The position numbers and the translations under genes are program-made. This document shows, piece by piece, positions 1 to 5,648 of a stretch of DNA of 5,648 nucleotides. The notes under the pieces are model-generated. The model did no database searches, had not been told where the DNA came from, and was given only the letters and a program-made list of their open reading frames with translations. This DNA comes from Spirochaetes bacterium RIFOXYC1_FULL_54_7 (GTDB taxonomy: Bacteria > Spirochaetota > Spirochaetia > Treponematales > UBA12059), in assembly GCA_001830645.1 (NCBI GenBank), contig MIBM01000250.1, forward strand, positions 2,470 to 8,117, given 5' to 3'. How positions within the stretch are numbered: the first letter of the stretch is position 1; every line of letters starts with the position of its first letter.

Positions 1-136
1 GCACCAGAAGCACAACCAGAGCCAAGGCACCCACAAGGATCACGAACCGTCGCTTGTGCATATTGTAAAACTTCCGGAAAGACAGCGGGACTGACTTGAA
101 GAAGTCTGCCAGTTTGCTGAAATCCGGCCGCCTCAT
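1..136 (-). CDS. N-terminus of an unrecognised membrane-anchored protein, 3' end outside window
   Basis: An ATG at 136 overlaps the smc stop codon as ATGA and opens a frame that stays open to the window edge (45 complete codons). The peptide begins MRRPDFSKLADFFKSVPLSF. About 30 residues in, it has a basic stretch MHKRR followed by the hydrophobic run FVILVGALALVVLLV. That pattern indicates an N-in, single-pass signal anchor, or an uncleaved signal sequence with the remainder outside the membrane. An internal in-frame ATG at 61 (Met26), directly before the hydrophobic run, is an alternative start with GGAAG ten bases upstream. The four-base overlap argues for coupling to smc and for the longer form. 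The domain that would reveal the function is outside the window, so I assign none. Confidence 0.7.
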   Translation of the reverse strand, partial: MRRPDFSKLADFFKSVPLSFRKFYNMHKRRFVILVGALALVVLLV

Positions 137-3108
137 GGCTTCGCAGGTTCCTCTGGCTCGGCTTCGACAGCTACGGTTTCCAGTTCAGCCTCCGGATATA
201 CATCGCCTTCTGTATCGGCATCAGCCACCGGTTCGTCAGAAGGCACGAGTTCCCGGCCTTCCTCGTACTCGACCTCTTCATCGTACTCGTCCTCTATGGG
301 CTTGGGCATGGAGAAGTCGCCGCCATCGGAGCGCTCCAGGCGTACGGCAATCACCTTGGTGATACCTGACTCTTCCATAGTCACACCAAGGAGGGAATCC
401 GCACCGGTCACGGTCTTCTTGTTGTGGGTTATGACGATGAACTGGCTGGTCTTGCCGAACTCGCGCAGGAGGTTCACAAAGCGTATCACGTTCTGCTCGT
501 CCAAGGCAGCATCTATTTCGTCCAGGAAGCAGAACGGCGAGGGGCGTACCATATAAGTGGCAAAGAGCATCGCGATGGCTGTGAGGCTCTTCTCGCCACC
601 GGAGAGCAGGGAAATGTTCTCAAGTTTCTTGCCCGGCGGCTGGGCATAGATCTCTATTCCGCTCTCAAGCACATGGTCGGGATCCACCAGGCGTAGTTCG
701 CCACGGCCACCACCGAACAGGCGTCGGAACATGTTGTGGAAGTTCTTCTTTACCCGGTTGTAAGTCTCCAGGAACATTCCGGCGCTCTCGTCGCGTATCT
801 CCTGGGTGATTCGTTTGAGGTCGTCCCTGGCCTTGGTCAGGTCTCCCAGCTGGGTGGACAGGAACTCGTAGCGCTCCTTTACCTCGACGAACTCCTCGGG
901 GGCCATCAGGTTCACGGAACCAAGATCCTTCAGTTTCTGCTTGCGCTCCGAAAGACGCTCACGAAGATCAGCAATAGGTGTATGTATCTCGAACATGCGC
1001 TCTTCGAACTCAATCAGATCCCGGCCGTACTGCTCCTTGAAGTTGTCTTTGACGTTGCGTATCTCCGTCTCGGTCTGGGCCAGACCAAGATGCAGACGCT
1101 CAAGTTCGTTCTGCAGGTTGCCCAGGCGATCCATCCTCTTGCGGAGGTCGGCCTGGCGTTTGCCCAGGTCGGAGTTCTTGATGGCAATGTCCTTCTCAAG
1201 ACGTTCCAGCTCCGCGGTAAGCTCACGGCCCCTCTTCTCAATGTCTGCAATCTCGCCGTCTATATCGGCCAGGTTCTCCTGGGCATCGGCCAGACGGCGC
1301 TCCTCCATGGCTGTCTCGTTCTCCAGCTCCCGGTAGTAGCCTTCCTGGCTGGCTATCTCCCGGCGTATCATGGTCAGGGACTCCTCGGCTGCCTGCACCT
1401 GGGTCTGCATGCGAATACGGTTGCCCCGTAGTTCCTCAAGGGTCTTGCGGTACTCGTCTATCCGGACCGCAAGCTCACGGTTTTCTTCCCGGAAGGCCAC
1501 TATCTTTTCACGTCTGGCTACTATGCCTTCCTTGATGGCCGCCATCCTGGCGTCCGCGGCACGCTTCTGGGTGATGATGCCTTCCGGAGACAGGAACTCG
1601 TCTATGAAACTCGGCGTGGTGCGTCGGTATGCTTCGTATTTATCCTTGAGTTCCCTGGCCCTGTCGGCGGCTTCGGCCATGGCAGCCCTGGCACTCTGGA
1701 TCAGGGTATGGGCCTCGGCACTTCCATAATCCTTGATGGTGGCCAGATCGTCCAGGATGGCTGCCTTGCCGGACAGCCTGGCAATGATGCCGGCAATCAA
1801 GGATTCTATGGCCTCTTCGGCTGCTTTGCGTTCGCTGGCTGAGTAGCCAATCTCGCGCAACCTGGCATCCAGCTCCCTGACTATGTCGTCGGTAACCGCA
1901 TCCAGTTCCGCCTGGACGGCTATGGCTTCCTTCTCGAAGTCGACTATTTCCTTGTCAGCCTTGACTATGCCGGCCTCGTTGGCCCTCACCCTATCCTCGG
2001 CGGAATGAATGTTTGCCTCGAAACCCTGGATGTTCTTCTCTATCTCGGCAATCCTGCCCTTGTGGCCCCGCAGGATCTCCTGCTTCTCGTCTTCATCTTC
2101 CCGGAGGGACTCCAGCTTCTCAGCCAGGGCCTTCATCTTCAGCCTGGCCTGGTCTATCTTGCCCTTGGCCTCTACCACCCGCTCGGTCAGGAGCTTGCGC
2201 TCCTTTTCCTTGCCTACCCGCTCCACAGCCAGGCCGTACACCGTCTTCTGTACATCAACAAGCTTGGCTTCCAGGTCGTTGACAATGTCCAGGTTCTCTT
2301 CCAGGGACAGATTGATGTCATCAATCTGTTTCTTCACACCATCACGATCCACGGTCTTGGTAGTGAGGTCAGTGTCCCTGCGTTCCTTCTCGTTTACAAA
2401 GCCCCGGAGGCGCAGGAGGTGCAGGTCCAATTCGGCGTTGAAGATATCGTCCCGCAAAGCCCTGTAGCGCAGGGTCTTCTCAGCCTGGACCTTGAGGGTA
2501 TCGTGGCTGCGCTTGACCTCGGCCAGGATGCCGTCAACCTGGCGCATGTTCTCCTCGGTACGCTCAAGCTTAAGCTCGGCCTCCCGGGACCGGGCCTTGT
2601 GCTTGGTGATACCCGCGGCCTCCTCGAAGAGGTAACGCCTTTCCTCGGGCTTGCTGGACAGGATCTGGTCGATACGCCCCTGTTCCATCACCGAGTAGGC
2701 ACTCTTGCCAATGCCTGTATCCCAGAACAGCTCACGCAGTTCCTTGAGCCTGGCTGGCTGGTTGTTGATGTAGTATTCACTCTCCCCTGAGCGGTACAGA
2801 CGACGCTTTATAGAAATTTCAGGCACATCCAGAAGCAACACACCCTCTTCATTGGAAATGGTAAGGGTTACCTCTGCGATATTGAGAGCCTTGCGGGTCT
2901 CCGTGCCGTTGAAGATGATGTCTTCCATGGATTCAGCACGCAGGGACCTGGCCGACTGCTCGCCCACCACCCATTTGATGGCGTCTACGACATTGGACTT
3001 GCCGCAGCCGTTGGGTCCAAGCAAGGCCGAGATGCCGGATGAAAAATCGACTTTTATGCGGTCAGCGAAACTCTTGAAACCGAATATTTCGAGGCTTTTT
3101 AGGAACAC
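133..3108 (-). CDS. smc: Chromosome segregation/condensation ATPase SMC, short form
   Basis: SMC dimers organise and help segregate the chromosome, normally with ScpA and ScpB, using an ATPase head built from both protein ends. The N-terminal head (residues 1-165) begins MFLKSLEIFGFKSFADR and has Walker A GPNGCGKS (31-38), the Q-loop region YSVMEQGRIDQIL (Gln143) and the EEAAGITKHK motif. The C-terminal head has the signature LLSGGEKSLTAIA (834-846), Walker B FCFLDEIDAALDE (859-871) and the switch His895 in VITHNKKT. All ATPase motifs are intact. Charged coiled-coil arms span about 165-400 and 525-760. The middle (about 400-525) lacks the glycine-rich hinge of typical SMCs, and the 991-residue length is below the usual ~1150-1200. 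A ~65-residue acidic tail follows the head. It starts with GTG behind GAGGTG and overlaps the next gene by four bases. scpA/scpB are not in the window. Confidence 0.95.
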   Translation of the reverse strand: MFLKSLEIFGFKSFADRIKVDFSSGISALLGPNGCGKSNVVDAIKWVVGEQSARSLRAESMEDIIFNGTETRKALNIAEVTLTISNEEGVLLLDVPEISIKRRLYRSGESEYYINNQPARLKELRELFWDTGIGKSAYSVMEQGRIDQILSSKPEERRYLFEEAAGITKHKARSREAELKLERTEENMRQVDGILAEVKRSHDTLKVQAEKTLRYRALRDDIFNAELDLHLLRLRGFVNEKERRDTDLTTKTVDRDGVKKQIDDINLSLEENLDIVNDLEAKLVDVQKTVYGLAVERVGKEKERKLLTERVVEAKGKIDQARLKMKALAEKLESLREDEDEKQEILRGHKGRIAEIEKNIQGFEANIHSAEDRVRANEAGIVKADKEIVDFEKEAIAVQAELDAVTDDIVRELDARLREIGYSASERKAAEEAIESLIAGIIARLSGKAAILDDLATIKDYGSAEAHTLIQSARAAMAEAADRARELKDKYEAYRRTTPSFIDEFLSPEGIITQKRAADARMAAIKEGIVARREKIVAFREENRELAVRIDEYRKTLEELRGNRIRMQTQVQAAEESLTMIRREIASQEGYYRELENETAMEERRLADAQENLADIDGEIADIEKRGRELTAELERLEKDIAIKNSDLGKRQADLRKRMDRLGNLQNELERLHLGLAQTETEIRNVKDNFKEQYGRDLIEFEERMFEIHTPIADLRERLSERKQKLKDLGSVNLMAPEEFVEVKERYEFLSTQLGDLTKARDDLKRITQEIRDESAGMFLETYNRVKKNFHNMFRRLFGGGRGELRLVDPDHVLESGIEIYAQPPGKKLENISLLSGGEKSLTAIAMLFATYMVRPSPFCFLDEIDAALDEQNVIRFVNLLREFGKTSQFIVITHNKKTVTGADSLLGVTMEESGITKVIAVRLERSDGGDFSMPKPIEDEYDEEVEYEEGRELVPSDEPVADADTEGDVYPEAELETVAVEAEPEEPAKP

Positions 3109-3115
3109 GGGCTGG

Positions 3116-3121
3116 CACCTC
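3116..3121 (-). promoter_or_regulatory. Ribosome binding site of smc
   Basis: GAGGTG on the minus strand, seven bases before the GTG at 3108. This well-placed strong site supports the GTG start of smc, which also begins the canonical SMC N-terminus. Confidence 0.8.
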
Positions 3122-3277
3122 GTTCTTGTAATGGATTAACAGGATTCTGAACAATCGCATACGCGATTTTCAACAGCCTGCCAGGTACAACTGGCGTCAA
3201 ATACTACCACAGGTCAAGCCGAGGCCGCAACGCGCTTAAGCCTTTGAAACCTCATGGAGCAGCGAGGTAATCATACT
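3122..3277. other. Non-coding gap between the GNAT gene and smc
   Basis: This is the main gap without a gene in the window. I see no convincing coding frame, tRNA or U-tailed terminator. It contains two short perfect inverted repeats: AATCGC-ATAC-GCGATT (3153-3168) and GCCAG-GTACAA-CTGGC (3180-3195). Both would form only modest hairpins in the smc leader. A 13-codon ATG frame from 3255 on the minus strand has nothing to support it. The gap may hold a promoter for smc. Confidence 0.6.
3144..3173 (-). promoter_or_regulatory. Weak candidate promoter for smc
   Basis: On the minus strand TTGAAA (3173-3168) is followed after 18 bases by CAGAAT (3149-3144), which matches four of six positions of a sigma-70 -10 box. 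The -35 half partly overlaps the 3153-3168 inverted repeat. Matches of this quality arise by chance, so this is only a suggestion that smc may have its own promoter. Confidence 0.2.
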
Positions 3278-3571
3278 TCAGTCTCCTGCAGGCAATTCGA
3301 CAAGTATGTCACGACAGGCTTCATCCCCAGCCATAACTCTACGGGCGAAGGGACACAGGGGCAGGATTTTGAGTTGCTTTTCCCGTGCAATGGCAATCAC
3401 TTCCTGCACCAGCACCCTTCCGACCCCCTGACCCTTCAGGGACTCGGATACGAAGGTATGCTGGATGACGATAATTCCGTCATTTGACCGGCTGAAATCG
3501 ATTTTAGCTAATGGTTTGGTAGGATTATCGCCAAGGTAAACACCGCGCTCGGTCCTGATAAGTCTCGGCAT
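3278..3571 (-). CDS. Small GNAT-fold N-acetyltransferase-like protein (YjdJ/NATD1 type)
   Basis: The 97-residue product starts MPRLIRTERGVYLGDN and belongs to the minimal GCN5-related acetyltransferase group (Pfam PF14542 type, by recognition). It has the acetyl-CoA binding motif A as SESLKGQGVGRVLVQEVI (about residues 43-60). An amphipathic helix follows, then the family's characteristic KILPLCPFARRVM with the LCPF core. The protein is about the size expected for this single-domain group and lacks the substrate-recognition regions of larger GNATs, so its substrate cannot be predicted. Upstream in-frame TTG (3586) and ATG (3583) would add up to five residues, but the GGAG six bases before 3571 favours the shorter form. 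It follows the HTH-EIIA gene by 56 bases with a hairpin between them, and precedes smc by 169 bases. Confidence 0.85.
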   Translation of the reverse strand: MPRLIRTERGVYLGDNPTKPLAKIDFSRSNDGIIVIQHTFVSESLKGQGVGRVLVQEVIAIAREKQLKILPLCPFARRVMAGDEACRDILVELPAGD

Positions 3572-3577
3572 GACATA

Positions 3578-3581
3578 CTCC
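3578..3581 (-). promoter_or_regulatory. Ribosome binding site of the GNAT gene (decides start)
   Basis: GGAG on the minus strand, six bases before the ATG at 3571. Upstream in-frame TTG (3586) and ATG (3583) codons have no comparable site, and the GGAG itself overlaps the ATG at 3583. The start at 3571 is therefore preferred. Confidence 0.7.
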
Positions 3582-3586
3582 ATCAA

Positions 3587-3620
3587 GACCCCGGTAGCCC
3601 TGGCAGGCTGCTACCGGGTC
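3587..3620 (-). repeat. Strong intercistronic inverted repeat (hairpin) between HTH-EIIA and GNAT genes
   Basis: CCCGGTAGC (3590-3598) pairs perfectly with GCTACCGGG (3610-3618) around an 11-base loop. Two further pairs (G3587-C3620, A3588-T3619) form if C3589 is bulged. The hairpin starts eight bases after the HTH-EIIA stop and ends shortly before the GNAT ribosome binding site. On the transcribed (minus) strand it is followed by TTGATGGAG, not by a U-run, so it does not look like a standard intrinsic terminator. RNA processing, transcript stabilisation or partial attenuation between the two genes are the likelier roles. Confidence 0.75.
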
Positions 3621-3627
3621 AAGGTTT

Positions 3628-4287
3628 TCAGTCTTCGTCCTGGGCTATAAGCAATTCATAGGCCGCAGCAGGGTCGGCACAGGTCAGGATGCCGGAACGC
3701 AGCTCGTTACTCTTCAGCTTTGCACTGAAGTATGACAAGGTCTGCAGGTAGTAGGCATGCTGGTTGTACGCGGCGGCTATCATGAACAGAAGCTTGACTG
3801 GCTGGTCGTCAAAGGGATTGAAGTCCTGAATGTCGCAACGGCTTACACCTACGGCCACCACCAGGTCGGTGACACTGGACAAGCGCACATGGGGTATGGC
3901 TATGCCACGACCAATAGCGGTGCTCATGAGATCTTCACGCCTGAGTATCTCGGCGGATAATTCATGTTTGTTCTTTATCTGGGGAGCAGAAGCAAGGCGC
4001 TCGGCCAGGGCCACAAGGGCATCGCGCTTGCGGCTGTAGTCAAGGAAGACTACACGGTCCGGTGAAAGCACGTTGCGCATGCGGACAGGGTGTATAGATG
4101 CCACGGGTTTGTTTGAAGAAAGTCGCTCGTTGACCCAACGCTCTATCTCGCTTTTCTTGAAGCGCCACACGGTGCCGATCTTGCCAGCAGGTATCTCGCC
4201 CTTCTGGGCCCAATCGTACACAGTCCTCTCCGACACACGAAGATACTTGGCTACTTCTTCTATGGTCAGAATATCGTCATCCATCAT
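3628..4287 (-). CDS. Excisionase-type HTH / PTS EIIA (PtsN-like) fusion protein
   Basis: This 219-residue protein joins two modules. Residues ~6-55 are an excisionase/MerR-type helix-turn-helix (LTIEEVAKYLRVSERTVYDW, then GKIGTVWRFKKSEIERWV), the usual fold of 'helix-turn-helix domain' regulators. Residues ~74-215 are a fructose/nitrogen-type PTS EIIA domain. It carries the active-site motif TAIGRGIAIPHVR with the phospho-acceptor histidine at His133, and a second conserved histidine context NQHAYYLQTLS at His177. By family knowledge the EIIA histidine is phosphorylated by HPr or NPr; by inference this state could modulate DNA binding by the HTH. No EIIB, EIIC, HPr or EI gene is present here, so a regulatory rather than sugar-transport role is likelier. 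Two consecutive ATGs (4287, 4284) are possible; GGGAG lies four bases before the first and seven before the second, so the second is equally plausible. Confidence 0.88.
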   Translation of the reverse strand: MMDDDILTIEEVAKYLRVSERTVYDWAQKGEIPAGKIGTVWRFKKSEIERWVNERLSSNKPVASIHPVRMRNVLSPDRVVFLDYSRKRDALVALAERLASAPQIKNKHELSAEILRREDLMSTAIGRGIAIPHVRLSSVTDLVVAVGVSRCDIQDFNPFDDQPVKLLFMIAAAYNQHAYYLQTLSYFSAKLKSNELRSGILTCADPAAAYELLIAQDED

Positions 4288-4291
4288 GAAT

Positions 4292-4296
4292 CTCCC
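4292..4296 (-). promoter_or_regulatory. Ribosome binding site of the HTH-EIIA gene
   Basis: GGGAG on the minus strand, within AGGGAGATTC directly before the tandem ATGATG. The spacing is four bases to the first ATG and seven to the second, which makes the second start (4284) slightly better placed. Confidence 0.65.
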
Positions 4297-4342
4297 TGGA
4301 CGGTATGTATTTCAAGTATTCTGCAAGAAAGGTGAAGGAATG

Positions 4343-4972
4343 TCAAGCATCGCTTGAACATGACAACAGGTACTCTGAAATTTCGGCTGCACGCCAGCCA
4401 AGTTCGACCAATCGTAGCCGGAGGCTTGCTGGATCCTTAAGCTTCTGTTCGAGCATGGTAGCTGCTCCTGCCAGCAGGCCAAAGCGCCTGGATTCATCAA
4501 AGAAGACAGCCACAGCCTCCCGTGATTCCTCCCTTCCCACTCCCCTGGATGCAAGGGCGGCAGCCAGGCTGCGCGGTCCCTCGGGATGCCTGCGGACACG
4601 CTGGCGCATCCAGGCCTCGGCATACCGCAGGTCAGACAGCAGGCCTTCGGACTCGAGTCGGTCCAGAGCCATGCCTACCGCACTTGCCGGCAGTTTCTTG
4701 TTTAGTAGTTTCCGTTCAAGCCCCCTTCGGAACTGTTCGGCCCTGGCCAGCAGGTAGACAGCGCGGTGTTCCGCAGTCATTACATCGATCAGGACACACA
4801 GAAGCCCCTCCCCGATCTCATCCCCGGGTGACAGCTCAGGGATCCGGTCGATACCACAGCAGGAGCAAGCAGGTTCAAGGTAGGAGGTCCGGAATACAAA
4901 AAGGGAGCCTTCGGCGGTAGCCGCTTTCGCGACCCCACTGGCTCCCTCTTCGATTGAAACGACACGGGCCAT
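4343..4972 (-). CDS. recX: RecX family RecA regulator
   Basis: RecX proteins bind RecA filaments in the cytoplasm and limit their extension or activity during recombination and the SOS response. The 209-residue product has a RecX core starting near residue 71 (AVYLLARAEQFRRGLERKLL). It continues through DRLESEGLLSDLRYAEAWM and GPRSLAAALASRGVGREE, the helical-repeat pattern of the family in which lysine/arginine-rich helices alternate with short LxxxGl turns. A third repeat ends near LRLVELGWRAAEISEYL. The first ~70 residues are an extension with a CSCC cluster (Cys36, 38, 39) and no domain I recognise; E. coli RecX is about 166 residues, so this protein is longer. The ATG at 4972 has GAGG four bases upstream, a rather close spacing. 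It follows rpsI by 21 bases, so expression is probably tied to the ribosomal operon. recA is not in the window. Confidence 0.88.
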   Translation of the reverse strand: MARVVSIEEGASGVAKAATAEGSLFVFRTSYLEPACSCCGIDRIPELSPGDEIGEGLLCVLIDVMTAEHRAVYLLARAEQFRRGLERKLLNKKLPASAVGMALDRLESEGLLSDLRYAEAWMRQRVRRHPEGPRSLAAALASRGVGREESREAVAVFFDESRRFGLLAGAATMLEQKLKDPASLRLRLVELGWRAAEISEYLLSCSSDA

Positions 4973-4993
4973 AGGGCCTCGCTGTCCGGCTTT

Positions 4994-5386
4994 TTAGCGC
5001 TTGGAGAACTGGAAGCGCCTGCGGGCTCCGCGCTGTCCGTACTTCTTGCGCTCCACCATACGAGGATCGCGGGTAAGCATGCCGTTCCTGTGGAGCGAGA
5101 TGCTGGATGCGGGATCCACCTGGCTGAGAGCCCTGGCGATACCATGCTTGCAGGCGCCGGCCTGGCCATTGGGCCCGCCACCACATACATTGATCACGAT
5201 ATCGAACTTGTTTTCATTGGCGGTGACGACGAGGGGCTGGCGTACATTCCCTGCGGTTTCGGCGATGGGGAAATACTTGTCCAGCTCAAGGCCATTGACC
5301 AGAATTTTCCCGCTGCCTTCACGGAGATACACGCGGGCTACCGCGGTTTTGCGTCGGCCGGTACCGATACCCAGATTGCTTATCAT
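4994..5386 (-). CDS. rpsI: Ribosomal protein uS9 (S9), complete
   Basis: S9 is a small-subunit protein of the 30S head whose basic C-terminal tail reaches the P-site tRNA. The chosen ATG at 5386 gives 130 residues, the usual bacterial S9 length, starting MISNLGIGTGRRKTAVARV. Visible family features are the GTGRRKTAVARV N-terminus, the GGGPNGQAGACKHGIARAL block (about residues 70-88), the LTRDPRMVERKKYG segment, and the basic tail ending RRRFQFSKR. The terminal lysine-arginine pair that contacts tRNA is present. An upstream in-frame GTG at 5398 would add four residues, but the GAGG ribosome binding site sits six bases before the ATG at 5386, which decides the start. It lies 12 bases after rplM and 21 bases before recX, consistent with one transcript. 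Confidence 0.97.
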   Translation of the reverse strand: MISNLGIGTGRRKTAVARVYLREGSGKILVNGLELDKYFPIAETAGNVRQPLVVTANENKFDIVINVCGGGPNGQAGACKHGIARALSQVDPASSISLHRNGMLTRDPRMVERKKYGQRGARRRFQFSKR

Positions 5387-5392
5387 TGCGGA

Positions 5393-5396
5393 CCTC
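5393..5396 (-). promoter_or_regulatory. Ribosome binding site of rpsI
   Basis: Read on the minus strand this is GAGG followed by six bases and the ATG at 5386. It lies in the short gap after the rplM stop codon and overlaps the alternative upstream GTG (5398), so it favours the ATG start that gives the standard 130-residue S9. Confidence 0.75.
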
Positions 5397-5398
5397 AC

Positions 5399-5648
5399 TT
5401 AGACTTCGATGGCCACGGGCTGCTGAGCCGTGTGCGGATGATCGGGGCCGGCATACACCTTGCAGTTGAGTGCAAGCTTGCGACCAAGGGGACCCTTGGG
5501 CAACATGCCACGGATGGCCATCTCGAGCGGATCAGCCGGGTGTCTATCAATCAGCTTGGCAAAGGTGGTCTTCTTGAGGCCCCCTGCATAGCCGGTATGA
5601 TGATAGTACAGCTTGTTCTCGCGCTTGCGACCACTGACTTCTACCTGG
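5399..5648 (-). CDS. rplM: Ribosomal protein uL13 (L13), C-terminal part, 5' end outside window
   Basis: L13 is an early-assembling protein of the large ribosomal subunit that binds 23S rRNA. Only the last 82 residues and the stop (TAA, 5401-5399) are in the window; the start lies beyond position 5648. The fragment begins QVEVSGRKRENKLYYHHTGY and contains the L13 family signature region RGMLPKGPLGRKL, about 36 residues before the end. It finishes with PVAIEV, after a typical L13 tail in which the product mentions YAGPDHPHTAQQP. The reading frame is open and undisturbed. It is followed after 12 bases by rpsI, the near-universal bacterial rplM-rpsI arrangement, so the two are almost certainly co-transcribed from a promoter outside the window. 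Identification is secure; only the N-terminal length is unknown. Confidence 0.97.
   Translation of the reverse strand, partial: QVEVSGRKRENKLYYHHTGYAGGLKKTTFAKLIDRHPADPLEMAIRGMLPKGPLGRKLALNCKVYAGPDHPHTAQQPVAIEV

Noticed and set aside
736..1431. Long plus-strand open frame (231 codons) opposite smc
   Set aside because: It lies wholly antisense to the SMC coiled coil, has low-complexity Leu/Gln/Val-rich composition mirroring Glu/Lys codons on the other strand, and shows no domain. It is a shadow of the real gene.
2005..2790. Plus-strand open frame of 261 codons opposite the smc N-terminal arm
   Set aside because: Its leucine-rich translation reflects the reverse complement of coiled-coil codons. 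The opposite frame carries unambiguous SMC motifs on both sides.
3153..3168. AATCGC-ATAC-GCGATT as a terminator upstream of smc
   Set aside because: The six-pair stem is AT-containing and weak, and no U-run follows on the minus strand. Only two extra T residues follow on the plus strand, where no gene ends. It was kept only as a described repeat in the gap.
3584..3586. TTG start for the GNAT gene, giving 102 residues
   Set aside because: There is no ribosome binding site at a suitable distance, and it lies at the edge of the hairpin. The ATG at 3571 has GGAG six bases upstream.
3590..3618. Intrinsic terminator after the HTH-EIIA gene
   Set aside because: The stem is strong, but the transcribed strand continues with TTGATGGAG rather than a U-tract, so termination is not supported by the sequence.
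4789..5190. Minus-strand open frames overlapping rpsI and recX in another frame
   Set aside because: They overlap rpsI and recX, whose protein families are clear, and show no family features of their own.

Overview
The window is a bacterial chromosomal segment in which every supported gene lies on the minus strand, so the genes read from high to low coordinates. In transcription order they are: the C-terminal part of rplM (ribosomal protein L13), rpsI (S9), recX (RecA modulator), a helix-turn-helix/PTS EIIA fusion, a small GNAT-fold acetyltransferase-like protein, a long smc (chromosome-organising ATPase), and the first ~45 codons of an unrecognised single-pass membrane protein. No tRNA, rRNA, CRISPR array, insertion sequence or phage gene was seen.

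The organism is moderately GC-rich. A short SMC of 991 residues, an excisionase-type HTH fused to an EIIA domain, and recX directly behind rplM-rpsI together suggest a free-living or host-associated spirochaete (Spirochaetota). This is inference from gene content recalled from memory, not a database result; the L13, S9 and SMC heads would settle it by phylogeny.

Layout: 5648-4994 is the ribosomal pair, with a 12-base gap. recX (4972-4343) follows after 21 bases, the HTH-EIIA gene (4287-3628) after 55, and the GNAT gene (3571-3278) after 56. That last gap is largely filled by a strong inverted repeat. This spacing fits one transcription unit with possible internal processing. A 169-base non-coding gap, the largest here, separates the GNAT gene from smc, and it holds weak hairpins and at best a weak promoter. 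smc (3108-133) overlaps the membrane protein gene (136 to beyond position 1) by four bases (ATGA), indicating translational coupling.

Functionally the window joins translation (L13, S9), recombination control (RecX), a phosphotransfer-sensing regulator (HTH-EIIA) and chromosome organisation (SMC). The most unusual item is the SMC: its ATPase head halves are canonical, but the middle of the protein lacks a recognisable hinge domain, and it ends in a long acidic tail. I see no evidence of a wholly new multi-gene system; the rest is housekeeping sequence with some lineage-specific features.
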